Positions 16,680-25,231 of a stretch of DNA of 64,000 bases are shown here, one piece after another (the stretch's first letter is position 1; every line of letters starts with the position of its first letter). Made by a program: the position numbers and the translations under genes. The notes under the pieces were generated by a model. The model ran no database searches and was not told the origin of the DNA. It saw only the letters and a list, made by a program, of their open reading frames with translations. The DNA is taken from the NCBI RefSeq assembly GCF_009711265.1, contig NZ_WMII01000007.1, positions 124,001 through 188,000 on the forward strand, in the 5' to 3' direction. The DNA comes from Paracoccus shanxieyensis (GTDB lineage: Bacteria > Pseudomonadota > Alphaproteobacteria > Rhodobacterales > Rhodobacteraceae).

Positions 16680-17546
16680 ATGATAAAATTTTCTCCACTT
16701 ACGCAGTTTCGTCGCAGGTCGCGTCTTTACATGGGCCGGTCGATCCACACCGTCTCTCCGACGCGGCTGCGCAAGCGCTGCGTCTATATGCATATGCCCA
16801 AATGCGGCGGCACCTCGGTGTCCGAGGCGCTGTATGCCACCGTTCCCCTGCATCAGAAGATCGGCATTCTGGATTCGGTGTCGATCCGCAAGGCCATGGG
16901 CGTGCTGAAGGCGGATGTGAACAATGACATCGCCTTTCACGACGAAGGCGACAATGCCGACGAAATCGCCGCCTTTCGCGAACAGCTGCTGGTCATGCAC
17001 ATGTGCCATAACGCGCAGCTGATCCACGGGCATTTCCTGTTTTCGGAACAGGCGTGGAAGCATTTCGGCAAGGATTACAGCTATATCACCATCCTGCGCG
17101 ATCCGGTGAAGCGCACCATCTCGAACTATCGCTTCGACAAGCGGATCGGGCATTTCTTCGGCGATTTCGACGAATATCTGGAAAGCGATCACGGTCGCCG
17201 TCAGGCGCTGCACAAGCTGCGCTATTTCAGCGGTATGGCCACGGTGCGCCCCGATCAGGAGGCGCAGGCCATGGCGCTGGCCAAGCAGAACATGGCCCGC
17301 TTCGCGCTGATCGGCTTCATGGAGGACATGGACGGGTTCGCCCGCGATTTCGGCAAGATCTTCGGCGTGAAACCGCGGATCGCGCATTACAACGGCGCGG
17401 GCAAACAGGACGCCCCGTTGCAGATGACCGAAAGCCAGCGGCGCCGGCTTGAGCAGCTTTGCGCCCCCGATATCGAGCTTTTTGAACATTCCCGACGCAT
17501 CGCGCCTGGCCTGATGCAGCAAGAACTGAAAGTGATAGCCGCATGA
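16680..17546 (+). CDS. Second sulfotransferase (Sulfotransfer_2 type)
   Basis: 288 residues. CVYMHMPKCGGTSVSEAL is the PAPS-binding loop with the K-x-GGTS pattern of the family that includes heparan 2-O and chondroitin sulfotransferases. SYITILRDPVKRTISNYRF is the 3'-phosphate-binding motif. It differs clearly from the first sulfotransferase in this cluster, so the two probably modify different positions. It overlaps the co-polymerase gene by four bases. Confidence 0.85.
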   Translation: MIKFSPLTQFRRRSRLYMGRSIHTVSPTRLRKRCVYMHMPKCGGTSVSEALYATVPLHQKIGILDSVSIRKAMGVLKADVNNDIAFHDEGDNADEIAAFREQLLVMHMCHNAQLIHGHFLFSEQAWKHFGKDYSYITILRDPVKRTISNYRFDKRIGHFFGDFDEYLESDHGRRQALHKLRYFSGMATVRPDQEAQAMALAKQNMARFALIGFMEDMDGFARDFGKIFGVKPRIAHYNGAGKQDAPLQMTESQRRRLEQLCAPDIELFEHSRRIAPGLMQQELKVIAA

Positions 17547-19738
17547 TCCAGAATGACCGTCAATGGCGCCGTGTCGCCGAACCGCCGCGGGATGGGACTG
17601 TGCCTGAGGTCGATCTTGCCTCGACGCTGCGGGCCATCACATCCGGCCTGCGCCGTCGCTGGCGTCTGATCGCCGGGACGACGCTTCTGATGTCGCTTTT
17701 GGCGCTGGCCTATGTGCTGACGGCCACGCCGCAATATACCGCGCGCGCCGCGCTGGTCATCGACCCGCGCATCTCGAACTCGCCCAACGGGGTCGAGGCG
17801 CCGACGCTTCTGCTGTCGGATGCGCTGTTGGTGGACAGTGAAATCAAAGTGCTGGGCTCGCGCGATGTGACCTCGCGCGTGGCGCAGTCGCTGGGCCTTT
17901 ACGACATGGAGCCCGAGCCGGAATCCGTCAGCCTGCCGCGCATGGTGCTGAACGGGATCGGCGCCCTGCTGGGCAGCGGGTCCGAGCCGCCGACCTTCGC
18001 CGATGCCGAAGCAGCCGAGGCGACCCGGCGCGAGACGATCCGTCAGAAGATGATGGAGGGTTTCGACATCAGCCGTGACGGCGGCACCTATGTGATCGAC
18101 ATCGCCTATACCTCGGAAGATCCGATGTTTGCGACCCGCGCGGTCAATTCGATGGTCGACGAATATTTCAAGGCCGCCTCGGATGCCGCGCTGTCCGACA
18201 CCCGCCGCATCCATGGCTGGCTGGACCAGCGCGTGCAGGTGCTGGGGCAGGAGGTGCAGACCGCCGATGCCGCAGTCGCGCAATATCGCCAGGCCAATGA
18301 CCTGTTTGCGATGCGCGACGGCAATCTGCCGTCCGAGGTGGAACTCTCCAACGCCAACGATCTGCTGATCCGCCTGCGTCAGGAACTGATCGAAACCCAG
18401 ACCCGTCAGGACAAGATCAAGGCCATCGTCGCGTCGCAATCCACGGGCGCGCTGCTGGACGGCACGCTGGGCGGCGAAGTCGCCAGCCCGGCGCTGCGCG
18501 ATTTCCAGACCCGCTATTCCGGGCTGGTGGCCGAGGAGACCGATCTGGTCACGCGCTGGGGCGCCAACAGCGACATGGTGAACCGCAACCGCAGCGATCA
18601 GGCCCGCCTGCGCGAAGCGATGATGCAGGAAGCCGGACAGATCGTCGAACGTCTGGACACGCAGATCATCACCGTGCGTCGCCAGATCACCGCGACCGAA
18701 CAGCATGTGGAAGAATTGCGCGACCGCTCGAACTCGGATGCGCAGAAGTCGATCCAGCTGAACGTGCTGGAGCGTGAGGCCGACGCCAAACGCGGCCTTT
18801 ATCAGTCGATGCTGAATGAGCTGAACACCTCGGCCCAGCGGGAAACCTTCCAGCGCTCGCCCGCCCGCGTCATCGGGCAGGCCGTGCCCCCGGATGAGAA
18901 ATCCTCGCCCAAGGGCATGCGCACGCTGATCCTTGCCATTTTCGGTGGTCTGGTCATCGGTTCGGCGCTGGCTTTCCTGCGTGAGGTCATGGACAACCGG
19001 CTGCTGCGCATCTCGGATGTGCGCGAGGGGCTGGGTCTGCGCTATCTGGGGATGCTGCCCGGCGTGCGTTCGTCCTATTCGGTCAAGCCCAGCGGGTTGA
19101 TGCAGCCCGCGCGCGGCGACGGCGTGCAGCGCGTGCTGCGCGGCCTTGCCGCCGAATTGCAGCAGCGTCGCCCGGAACGCGGTGCGCTGGTCACGGGCGT
19201 CGTGTCCTGCCGCCGGGGCGAGGGGCGGGCACAGACCGCAGGCTGGCTGTCGGCGGAACTGGCGGGCCATGATGCGCGCGTGGCGCTGATCTCGATTGTG
19301 CCGGAACATGCGCGGTTGTTCGCAGGCCAGCCGGGCCACATGGCGCTGCCCGCGCTGAACCAGATCGGCGATGTCGCCCAATTGTCGGGCCGGATCGCGC
19401 AACTGGCACAGGCGGGGCGTCCTGCCGTGGTGTCCATGGCCGAAGGCGTCACCGCCGATCTGCTGTCGCCCGCGCAATTTCAGGCGCTGGCCGGCGTATT
19501 GCAGGGGTTGCGCGAGAAGGTGGATCACGTCGTGCTGATCCTGCCCGCCATCTCGGACCTGTCCGAGGCCGAGATTGCCTCGGGGCTGGTGGATGGCGCG
19601 ATCATCAGTCTGCGCTGGGGTCAGGAACGCGCCCCCGAAATCGCCGAGACGCTGGGGGCCAGCCGCGTGCTGCGTCCGATGCTGCTGGGGGGTCTCTTCA
19701 CCGCCAACACCGCACGCGGCTTTTCGCGCTATAACTAA
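17543..19738 (+). CDS. Polysaccharide co-polymerase (Wzz/GumC/ExoP type) with a degenerate kinase domain
   Basis: 731 residues. A Wzz domain begins after helix RLIAGTTLLMSLLALAYVLTA (residues ~39-60). A long coiled-coil periplasmic region follows, then a second helix near residues 462-483 (LILAIFGGLVIGSALAFL). The rest resembles a BY-kinase, but the Walker A site reads VVSCRRGEGRAQT where a working kinase has GEGKS/T. The following strand (VALISIVPEH) lacks the Walker A' aspartates, and there is no tyrosine cluster at the C-terminus. It probably controls chain length and export as a scaffold without kinase activity. It closes the rightward arm. Confidence 0.88.
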   Translation: MIQNDRQWRRVAEPPRDGTVPEVDLASTLRAITSGLRRRWRLIAGTTLLMSLLALAYVLTATPQYTARAALVIDPRISNSPNGVEAPTLLLSDALLVDSEIKVLGSRDVTSRVAQSLGLYDMEPEPESVSLPRMVLNGIGALLGSGSEPPTFADAEAAEATRRETIRQKMMEGFDISRDGGTYVIDIAYTSEDPMFATRAVNSMVDEYFKAASDAALSDTRRIHGWLDQRVQVLGQEVQTADAAVAQYRQANDLFAMRDGNLPSEVELSNANDLLIRLRQELIETQTRQDKIKAIVASQSTGALLDGTLGGEVASPALRDFQTRYSGLVAEETDLVTRWGANSDMVNRNRSDQARLREAMMQEAGQIVERLDTQIITVRRQITATEQHVEELRDRSNSDAQKSIQLNVLEREADAKRGLYQSMLNELNTSAQRETFQRSPARVIGQAVPPDEKSSPKGMRTLILAIFGGLVIGSALAFLREVMDNRLLRISDVREGLGLRYLGMLPGVRSSYSVKPSGLMQPARGDGVQRVLRGLAAELQQRRPERGALVTGVVSCRRGEGRAQTAGWLSAELAGHDARVALISIVPEHARLFAGQPGHMALPALNQIGDVAQLSGRIAQLAQAGRPAVVSMAEGVTADLLSPAQFQALAGVLQGLREKVDHVVLILPAISDLSEAEIASGLVDGAIISLRWGQERAPEIAETLGASRVLRPMLLGGLFTANTARGFSRYN

Positions 19739-19761
19739 GGCCAGGTCGCTGAACGCATCAG

Positions 19762-19790
19762 GGCCGTCCCAGCTTGGGGCGGCCTTTTTT
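19762..19790 (+). terminator. Intrinsic terminator of the polysaccharide operon
   Basis: GGCCGTCCC pairs with GGGGCGGCC (19762-19770 with 19776-19784, one T-G pair), followed by six Ts. It ends the rightward arm 24 bases after the co-polymerase stop codon. Confidence 0.85.
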
Positions 19791-19811
19791 CTGTTCGTAA
19801 GCGGCATTGCG

Positions 19812-20711
19812 TCAGGGCTGGGCCGCTGACGCATTCACCGCGATCGTGTAAAGCCCGGTCGTCGCAGTGATGAACAGCCGGTTGCCGCGCGGCCCGCCAA
19901 AGCACAGGTTCGACACGACCTGCGGCACAAGGATCTTGCCCAGCAGCGTGCCGTCGGGCGCGAACACATGCACCCCATCCGCAGCCGAGGACCAGATATT
20001 GCCCTGCGCATCGCAGCGGATCCCGTCCGGCAGCCCGGCATCGACCGTCGCGAAATCGCGGCCATTCGCCGGGCCTTCGGCCGTCATCTCATAGGCGCGG
20101 ATCACCGGGGGAATGGCCGCGTCATGGCTTGATCCGGATTCGGCGACATACAGCAGGCGTTCGTCGGGCGAAAAGCACAGGCCGTTCGGCTGGGTGAAAT
20201 CGGTGATGACGGGCTGGGCCGCGCCGCCCTCGGCAGGGATGCGCCAGACATAGCTGCCGGGCTGTTCGGGCGTGGCCTTATAACCCTCAAGATCCGACAT
20301 GATGCCATAGGTCGGGTCGGTGAACCAGATGCTGCCGTCGCGGCTGACCACGACATCATTGGGTGAATTCAGCCGCTGGCCCGCGCCTTGGTTGGCCAGC
20401 GTGGTCAGCGTGCCGTCATGTTCGGTCCGTGTCACCGCGCGCAGCCCGTGGTGACAGGTCACAAGGCGGCCCTGACCGTCGCGAGTATTGCCGTTGGAAT
20501 AGCCCGAATCCTCGCGAAAGATCGAACAGCCGGTCTGTGCGGTCCAGCGCATCATGCGATGCGCGGGGATGTCGGAAAACAGCAGCATCTGGGCGGCGGG
20601 AAACCAGACCGGACCCTCGGTCCATTCAAAGCCCGCGCCGATCTGGCGAAGCTGGGCATTGGGATGGATCAGCCCGCGAAAGCGTGGGTCGCGTTTGTCG
20701 TAAATGCTCAT
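19812..20711 (-). CDS. SMP-30/gluconolactonase family protein
   Basis: 299 residues from the ATG at 20709-20711; the frame stays open upstream but that part is a shadow of the permease gene. The six-bladed propeller features are visible: EWTEGPVWFPAAQMLLFSDIP (metal-binding E), NSPNDVVVSRDGSIWFTDPTYG, NGLCFSPDERLLYVAES and GLPDGIRCDAQGNIW (metal-binding N and D). The family hydrolyses sugar lactones. It overlaps the last permease gene of the ABC operon by four bases, so it probably opens the lactone formed from the imported sugar. Confidence 0.88.
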   Translation of the reverse strand: MSIYDKRDPRFRGLIHPNAQLRQIGAGFEWTEGPVWFPAAQMLLFSDIPAHRMMRWTAQTGCSIFREDSGYSNGNTRDGQGRLVTCHHGLRAVTRTEHDGTLTTLANQGAGQRLNSPNDVVVSRDGSIWFTDPTYGIMSDLEGYKATPEQPGSYVWRIPAEGGAAQPVITDFTQPNGLCFSPDERLLYVAESGSSHDAAIPPVIRAYEMTAEGPANGRDFATVDAGLPDGIRCDAQGNIWSSAADGVHVFAPDGTLLGKILVPQVVSNLCFGGPRGNRLFITATTGLYTIAVNASAAQP

Positions 20712-21655
20712 AGACGGGCCTTTCTGCCGCTGGCTGTGGCGACGATGGCGATGATGATGACCCCGGTGGCCAGCAGCCGCACGCCGGCCCCCAAGCCATA
20801 GGAGTTCAGCATCGAGACGATCAGATACATGAACAGCGCGCCCGCCCAGATGCCGGGCACGTTGGAATTGCCGCCCGCGATCGAGGATCCGCCGATGACG
20901 GTGACGGCGATGGACATCAGCAGGAACTCGGCCCCCATGTTCAGCGCCGCGCCGCCGGAAAAGCAGGCCAGCAGAAAGCCGGTCAGGCCCGCCATGACGG
21001 CGCAGGTGATATAGGTGGCGGCTGTCACGCTGGCGACCGGCACACCAGCCAGCCGCGCGGCGCGCGGGTTCTGCCCGATGGCCGAGATGCGCCTGCCGAA
21101 CCGCGCGCGGTTCAGGATGATCCAGAACAGCACGGTGATGGCCAGCGCCACCCATGCAAGGTTCGGGATGCCCAGCACCGCGCGGCCTGTGGTGAAATCG
21201 GCCAGCGCCTGCGGCGGTTTGATGCGCAGTCCACGGTTCGACCAGATGGCCAGCGACTGATACAGGAAGCTGGCCGACAGGGTGGCGATGATCGGCGGGA
21301 TGCGCAGCAGGCGGATCAGCGCAAAGTTCACGATCCCCACGCCCACCCCGATCAGCAGCGCCGCCAGCAGCCCCGCGACGATCCAGAGGCCGCCGGCGCC
21401 GTTCATCAGCTTCAGCGACAGGGTCGCGGCCAGCGTCATCGTGGCGGGGATCGACAGATCGGTATTGCCCGGCCCCATGGTGATGACCAGCATCTGTCCC
21501 AGCCCGGTCAGGACCGAGAAGCTGCCAAAGGTCAGCGCCGCGACCAGCAGCGCCATGCCGCCTCCGCCGCCCGCGCTCAGCGGCCATGTGGCGCCGAAGG
21601 CCGCGAAGGCCGCGATCCATGCCCAGAACCACGGGGCTTTGTGCAGGTTTGTCAT
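20708..21655 (-). CDS. Sugar ABC transporter permease (RbsC-like), second copy
   Basis: 315 residues starting MTNLHKAPWFWAW at 21655; upstream continuation of the frame is a shadow of the other permease. Eight to ten hydrophobic helices, with ITMGPGNTDLSIPATMTLAATLSLKLM and the family EAA-like loop IGQNPRAARLAGVPV, fit the ribose/xylose permease family (BPD_transp_2). It overlaps the preceding permease by four bases. The two permease genes differ, so the channel is likely a heterodimer. Confidence 0.9.
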   Translation of the reverse strand: MTNLHKAPWFWAWIAAFAAFGATWPLSAGGGGGMALLVAALTFGSFSVLTGLGQMLVITMGPGNTDLSIPATMTLAATLSLKLMNGAGGLWIVAGLLAALLIGVGVGIVNFALIRLLRIPPIIATLSASFLYQSLAIWSNRGLRIKPPQALADFTTGRAVLGIPNLAWVALAITVLFWIILNRARFGRRISAIGQNPRAARLAGVPVASVTAATYITCAVMAGLTGFLLACFSGGAALNMGAEFLLMSIAVTVIGGSSIAGGNSNVPGIWAGALFMYLIVSMLNSYGLGAGVRLLATGVIIIAIVATASGRKARL

Positions 21656-22578
21656 GTGCGCCTCTCTGCCTGACGGACGACAAGACGGGCGGCCAGCACA
21701 AGGATCAGGATCGCGCCCTGCGCGCCGATCTGCCAGTCGGGCGACAGCCGCAGGAAGGACAGGAAGCTGCCCGCCAGCGTCAGGGTCAGCGCCCCGATCA
21801 CCGCACCCACCGGCGAGACGCGCCCGCCGGTGAATTCGCCGCCGCCAAGGATCACCCCTGCGATGGACAGCAGCGTATAGCGCAGCGCGATATTGGCATC
21901 GCCCGAGGTGGTCAGCCCCACCAGCGCCATCCCGGCCAGCACGGCAAACACCCCCGCCACGGCATAGGCCCATGCCCGCAGCGCAATGGTCGAACGCCCC
22001 GCGCGCGACACCGCCCGCGCATTGCCCCCCAGCGCGCGCAGCCGCACGCCGAAGGCCGATCGCATGATGACCAGATGCGCGACCGTGGCGATGACCACGC
22101 TGGCAATGATCGCCACCGGCACCATCGGCGGCTTGGCCTTCATGATGGCGGTCAGCCAGACCGGTGCCGTGCCCCCGGGCGAGGGCAGGATCAGCACCGC
22201 GGCCCCGCCCCAGACGAAGGACATGCCCAGCGTGACGACGATGGCGGGCAGGCCGCGCGCCTCGATCAGCGCGCCAAGCGCGGCATAGGCCGCGACGCAA
22301 CCCAGCAGCATCAGCGCGCCCATCGCCGGGTTCACCGGCAGGATCGCGGCGGTGATGCAGGCCACCAGACTGACAAAGGCCCCCATCGACAGGTCGATAT
22401 CGCCGACCATGATGATGACCATCTGCGCCACCGTCGCCAAGGCGATGGGCACGGCCAGATTGAACAGCAGGTTCAGCCCGACATAGCTCATGGCGCGGGG
22501 CTGCAGCCAGAATACGGCGCAGATCAGCACCGCAAGCGAGATCACGGGCAGCGCAAGGCGTGCGTTCACCACCCTCAT
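21652..22578 (-). CDS. Sugar ABC transporter permease (RbsC-like), first copy
   Basis: 308 residues. Typical helices and the motifs MVGDIDLSMGAFVSL and LGGNARAVSRAGRSTIALRAWAYA mark the BPD_transp_2 family of ribose-type importers. It works in the inner membrane with the other permease and the ATPase. Four-base overlaps on both sides (22575-22578 and 21652-21655) show tight coupling within the operon. Confidence 0.9.
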   Translation of the reverse strand: MRVVNARLALPVISLAVLICAVFWLQPRAMSYVGLNLLFNLAVPIALATVAQMVIIMVGDIDLSMGAFVSLVACITAAILPVNPAMGALMLLGCVAAYAALGALIEARGLPAIVVTLGMSFVWGGAAVLILPSPGGTAPVWLTAIMKAKPPMVPVAIIASVVIATVAHLVIMRSAFGVRLRALGGNARAVSRAGRSTIALRAWAYAVAGVFAVLAGMALVGLTTSGDANIALRYTLLSIAGVILGGGEFTGGRVSPVGAVIGALTLTLAGSFLSFLRLSPDWQIGAQGAILILVLAARLVVRQAERRT

Positions 22579-24017
22579 GCCGCGTGGTCTCCGAATTCAA
22601 AGCTGGCGGCAAGGACGGCTTCCTCGGTGATGTCCTGCCCCTGCAGCTCGGCCGAGATCGCGCCGTCGCGGAAGACGAACACCCGGTCGCAGTTGCGGAT
22701 CTCGTCCATCTCGGTCGAATACCACAGGAAGGTGCGGCCGGATGCGGCCTCATGGCGGATCATGTCGTAAACCTCGGTCTTGGTGCCGATATCGACGCCG
22801 CGCATGGGATCGTCCATGACGACGACCGGCGCATGCGTCGCAAGTGCGCGGGCGAACAGGGCCTTTTGCTGGTTGCCGCCCGACAGCGACAGGATCGGGT
22901 TGCCCATGTCGGGTGTGCGGATGCCGATGCGCTTTTGCCAATCCGTGCCGATGCGCTGTTCCTGCGCCTGATCGACCAGCCCCCAGCGGGTCAGGCGGTC
23001 CAGCGCGGCCAGCGTCAGGTTGCGGCGGATCGACCAGATCGGCATGACGCCATCGCGCCGCCGGTCGCCCGCGACAAAGACCGCTTCGGGATCGCGGCTG
23101 CCGCGCCAGTCGCTGCTGCGCGACAGATAAAAGCGCGCCAGAGCCTCGGCCTGCCCGTGGCCTGCCAGACCGGCCAGACCGACGATTTCGCCGCGCCGGG
23201 CCTCGATCCCTTCGGGGGTGCGCAGGATGTGGTTGGACGTGTCGCCAAGCGCGCGGGCCAGGGCTGCGGCGCTGGGCTGGTGATCGTCATCGGCCACATG
23301 GCCCATCAGATCGACCAGCCCCTGCCGCGAAAACGCTGCCGCTGGCCGATCCGCGATGCAGCGCCCGTCGCGCATGACGACGATGCGGGTGGCGACATCG
23401 AAAATCTCGCCCAGCATGTGCGAGATGAAGATGACCGCGCCGCCCGCGCCGCAAAAGCGCCGGATATGCGCCATTAGCTGCGCCGCGATCGAGGCGTCCA
23501 GCGACGAGGTGGGCTCATCCAGCACCACCAGCCGGGCCGGGGACGCGCCTTCGGCAAAACCGATGGCGATTTCCACCATCTGCGCTTCGGCCAGCGTCAT
23601 GTCGACGACCAGCGTGTCGCGGCGGATGCGGTGGCCCGGAAAGATCCGGTCCAAAGCCGCCATGACACGGCCCCCCGCCACCCCGCGCCAGCCCCAGCCG
23701 GTCAGGTCGCGCTGGGTCACCTGCAGGTTCTCCAGCACGGTCAGGTTGGGACATAGCGTGCCTTCCTGCGAGATGGCGCGGATGCCTGCGGACAGGTGAT
23801 CGGCATGGCCGGGATAGGCGACCCGGCCCTCGGTCGGCGCAAACAGGCTGGTGATCAGGTTCACCAGCGTCGATTTTCCGGCCCCGTTATGGCCCACCAG
23901 CCCCAGACATTCGCCGGGGCCGATGGACAGGGTCACGCGGTCCAGCGCCTTCAGCGCGCCGAAGGATTTCGACGCGCCATCCAGCACCACGACCGCCGCG
24001 CGGTCAGCGTCGGTCAT
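22575..24017 (-). CDS. Sugar ABC transporter ATP-binding protein with two nucleotide-binding domains (RbsA/XylG type)
   Basis: 480 residues. The first domain has the intact Walker A GLVGHNGAGKSTLVNL and Walker B LVVLDEPTSSLDA, with a modified signature (LAEAQMVEIA). The second has the usual degenerate P-loop of this family (GLAGLAGHGQAEALARF) and the strong signature LSLSGGNQQKALFARAL with VVVMDDPMRGVD. This asymmetric pair is normal for RbsA-like proteins. It drives import through the two downstream permeases. Confidence 0.93.
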   Translation of the reverse strand: MTDADRAAVVVLDGASKSFGALKALDRVTLSIGPGECLGLVGHNGAGKSTLVNLITSLFAPTEGRVAYPGHADHLSAGIRAISQEGTLCPNLTVLENLQVTQRDLTGWGWRGVAGGRVMAALDRIFPGHRIRRDTLVVDMTLAEAQMVEIAIGFAEGASPARLVVLDEPTSSLDASIAAQLMAHIRRFCGAGGAVIFISHMLGEIFDVATRIVVMRDGRCIADRPAAAFSRQGLVDLMGHVADDDHQPSAAALARALGDTSNHILRTPEGIEARRGEIVGLAGLAGHGQAEALARFYLSRSSDWRGSRDPEAVFVAGDRRRDGVMPIWSIRRNLTLAALDRLTRWGLVDQAQEQRIGTDWQKRIGIRTPDMGNPILSLSGGNQQKALFARALATHAPVVVMDDPMRGVDIGTKTEVYDMIRHEAASGRTFLWYSTEMDEIRNCDRVFVFRDGAISAELQGQDITEEAVLAASFEFGDHAA

Positions 24018-25027
24018 CAGCTTGCGGACCCGCCGATCACTTGCTTGGCGTCGTCCAGCGTGTAATCCACGTTGGTGACGCCGCCTTCGGGGGTCGATTC
24101 AAGCGCCTGATCCAGCGTGTCCTGCGTCACCGACAGGAAAGGCACGGTCAGATCCTTGGGCACGTCCTGCCCGTCCAGGATCTGCTGCGCCACCCAGAAG
24201 GCCAGCGTCGAGACCCCCGGCGCAATCGAGGTGGACATGGTTTCATACTGGTTCGCGTCGCGCTGTTCGCCCCACCATTTCAGCTCATCCTGACGGTTGC
24301 CCATGATGATGATCGGCGTGGGCCGTCCCGCCGCCGCAAAGGCCTGCGCCGCGCCATAGCCGTCGCCGCCCTGCGTCACCACGCCCACGATATCGGGCAG
24401 CGACGGCAGGATGCCCGCCACGGCCTTTTGCGCTACGTCCTGCGCCCAGTCGCCGTTCACCGATCCCACGACCTTGAAGTTCGGATGCGCGGCCACGCCC
24501 TCCTGAATGCCCGCATGGATTTCGTCATCCACCGAAACGCCCGCAAGGCCGCGGATCTCCAGCAGGTTGCCGCCCTCGGGCAGGCGACCGGCCAGATAGT
24601 CGATCTCGCCCTTGCCCATGGCCTTGAAGTCCACGGCGACGCGCCACGCGCAGGGCTCGGTCACGATGCCGTCGAAGCTGACGACGGTGATGCCCGCATC
24701 GCAGGCCTCTTTCACCGCGCCGTTCAGCGCCGTGGGCGAGGCCGCGTTGATGACGATGGCATCATAGCCCTGCAGGATCATGTTCTGGATCTGCGCGGCC
24801 TGTTCGGTCGCCTGATTCTCGGCGGTGGTAAAGGCGTCGGCGCTGGCCACGACGCCATCGGCCACGGCCTTGTCGGTCACGCGCTTCCAGCTTTCCAGCA
24901 TGGCCTGACGCCAGCTGTTGCCGGCATAGTTGTTGGACAGTGCGATTTTCTTGTCGGCCGTATCGGCCATCGCGGCCGTGCCGGCCAGCATGGCGGCAGC
25001 CGTCAGCATCAATCCCTTGCGGGTCAT
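24017..25027 (-). CDS. Sugar ABC transporter substrate-binding protein (periplasmic, RbsB-like)
   Basis: 336 residues from the ATG at 25025-25027, preceded by GGGAGGGG. The signal peptide MTRKGLMLTAAAMLAGTAAMA is followed by the mature protein KKIALSNNYAGNSWRQAML, with EQAAQIQNMILQGYDAIVINAASPTALN and GITVVSFDGIV typical of type-1 periplasmic sugar-binding proteins. The ligand cannot be read. It heads the leftward operon and lies divergent from the sensor kinase gene. The downstream lactonase hints at an aldose that is oxidised to a lactone. Confidence 0.92.
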   Translation of the reverse strand: MTRKGLMLTAAAMLAGTAAMADTADKKIALSNNYAGNSWRQAMLESWKRVTDKAVADGVVASADAFTTAENQATEQAAQIQNMILQGYDAIVINAASPTALNGAVKEACDAGITVVSFDGIVTEPCAWRVAVDFKAMGKGEIDYLAGRLPEGGNLLEIRGLAGVSVDDEIHAGIQEGVAAHPNFKVVGSVNGDWAQDVAQKAVAGILPSLPDIVGVVTQGGDGYGAAQAFAAAGRPTPIIIMGNRQDELKWWGEQRDANQYETMSTSIAPGVSTLAFWVAQQILDGQDVPKDLTVPFLSVTQDTLDQALESTPEGGVTNVDYTLDDAKQVIGGSAS

Positions 25028-25142
25028 GGTCTTTCCCCTCCCTAGGACGCTCTCCCCAGCGTCTGGTCGCATCAGGATAGGCGCGCGGCGGCATCTGCAT
25101 AGCCCCGGATGCGCGGGCGTGCTGCATGTCCCCGCGTCCCGT

Positions 25143-25158
25143 TTGCGGAAACCCGCAA
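25143..25158. promoter_or_regulatory. 16-bp dyad between the ABC operon and the kinase gene
   Basis: TTGCGG and CCGCAA are separated by AAAC, a perfect inverted repeat in the 204-base divergent spacer. It is a candidate site for the response regulator encoded just downstream (26428-27150). The regulator link is inferred from position only. Confidence 0.3.
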
Positions 25159-25231
25159 GGGTCCATGCGGGTGCTTGGCGCTGACATGGGCTTTGTGGCA
25201 ACGTCATGACACCGCAGGGGAGGGCGGCCAT

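Noticed and set aside
17387..19834. An 815-codon frame antisense to the co-polymerase gene
   Set aside because: Composition is H/Q/R-rich without any domain, as usual for antisense frames in high-GC DNA; the rightward strand encodes a recognisable co-polymerase.
19812..21701. A 629-codon leftward frame spanning the lactonase and permease region
   Set aside because: Only residues from 20711 onward match SMP-30; the upstream part is an out-of-frame reading of the permease gene.
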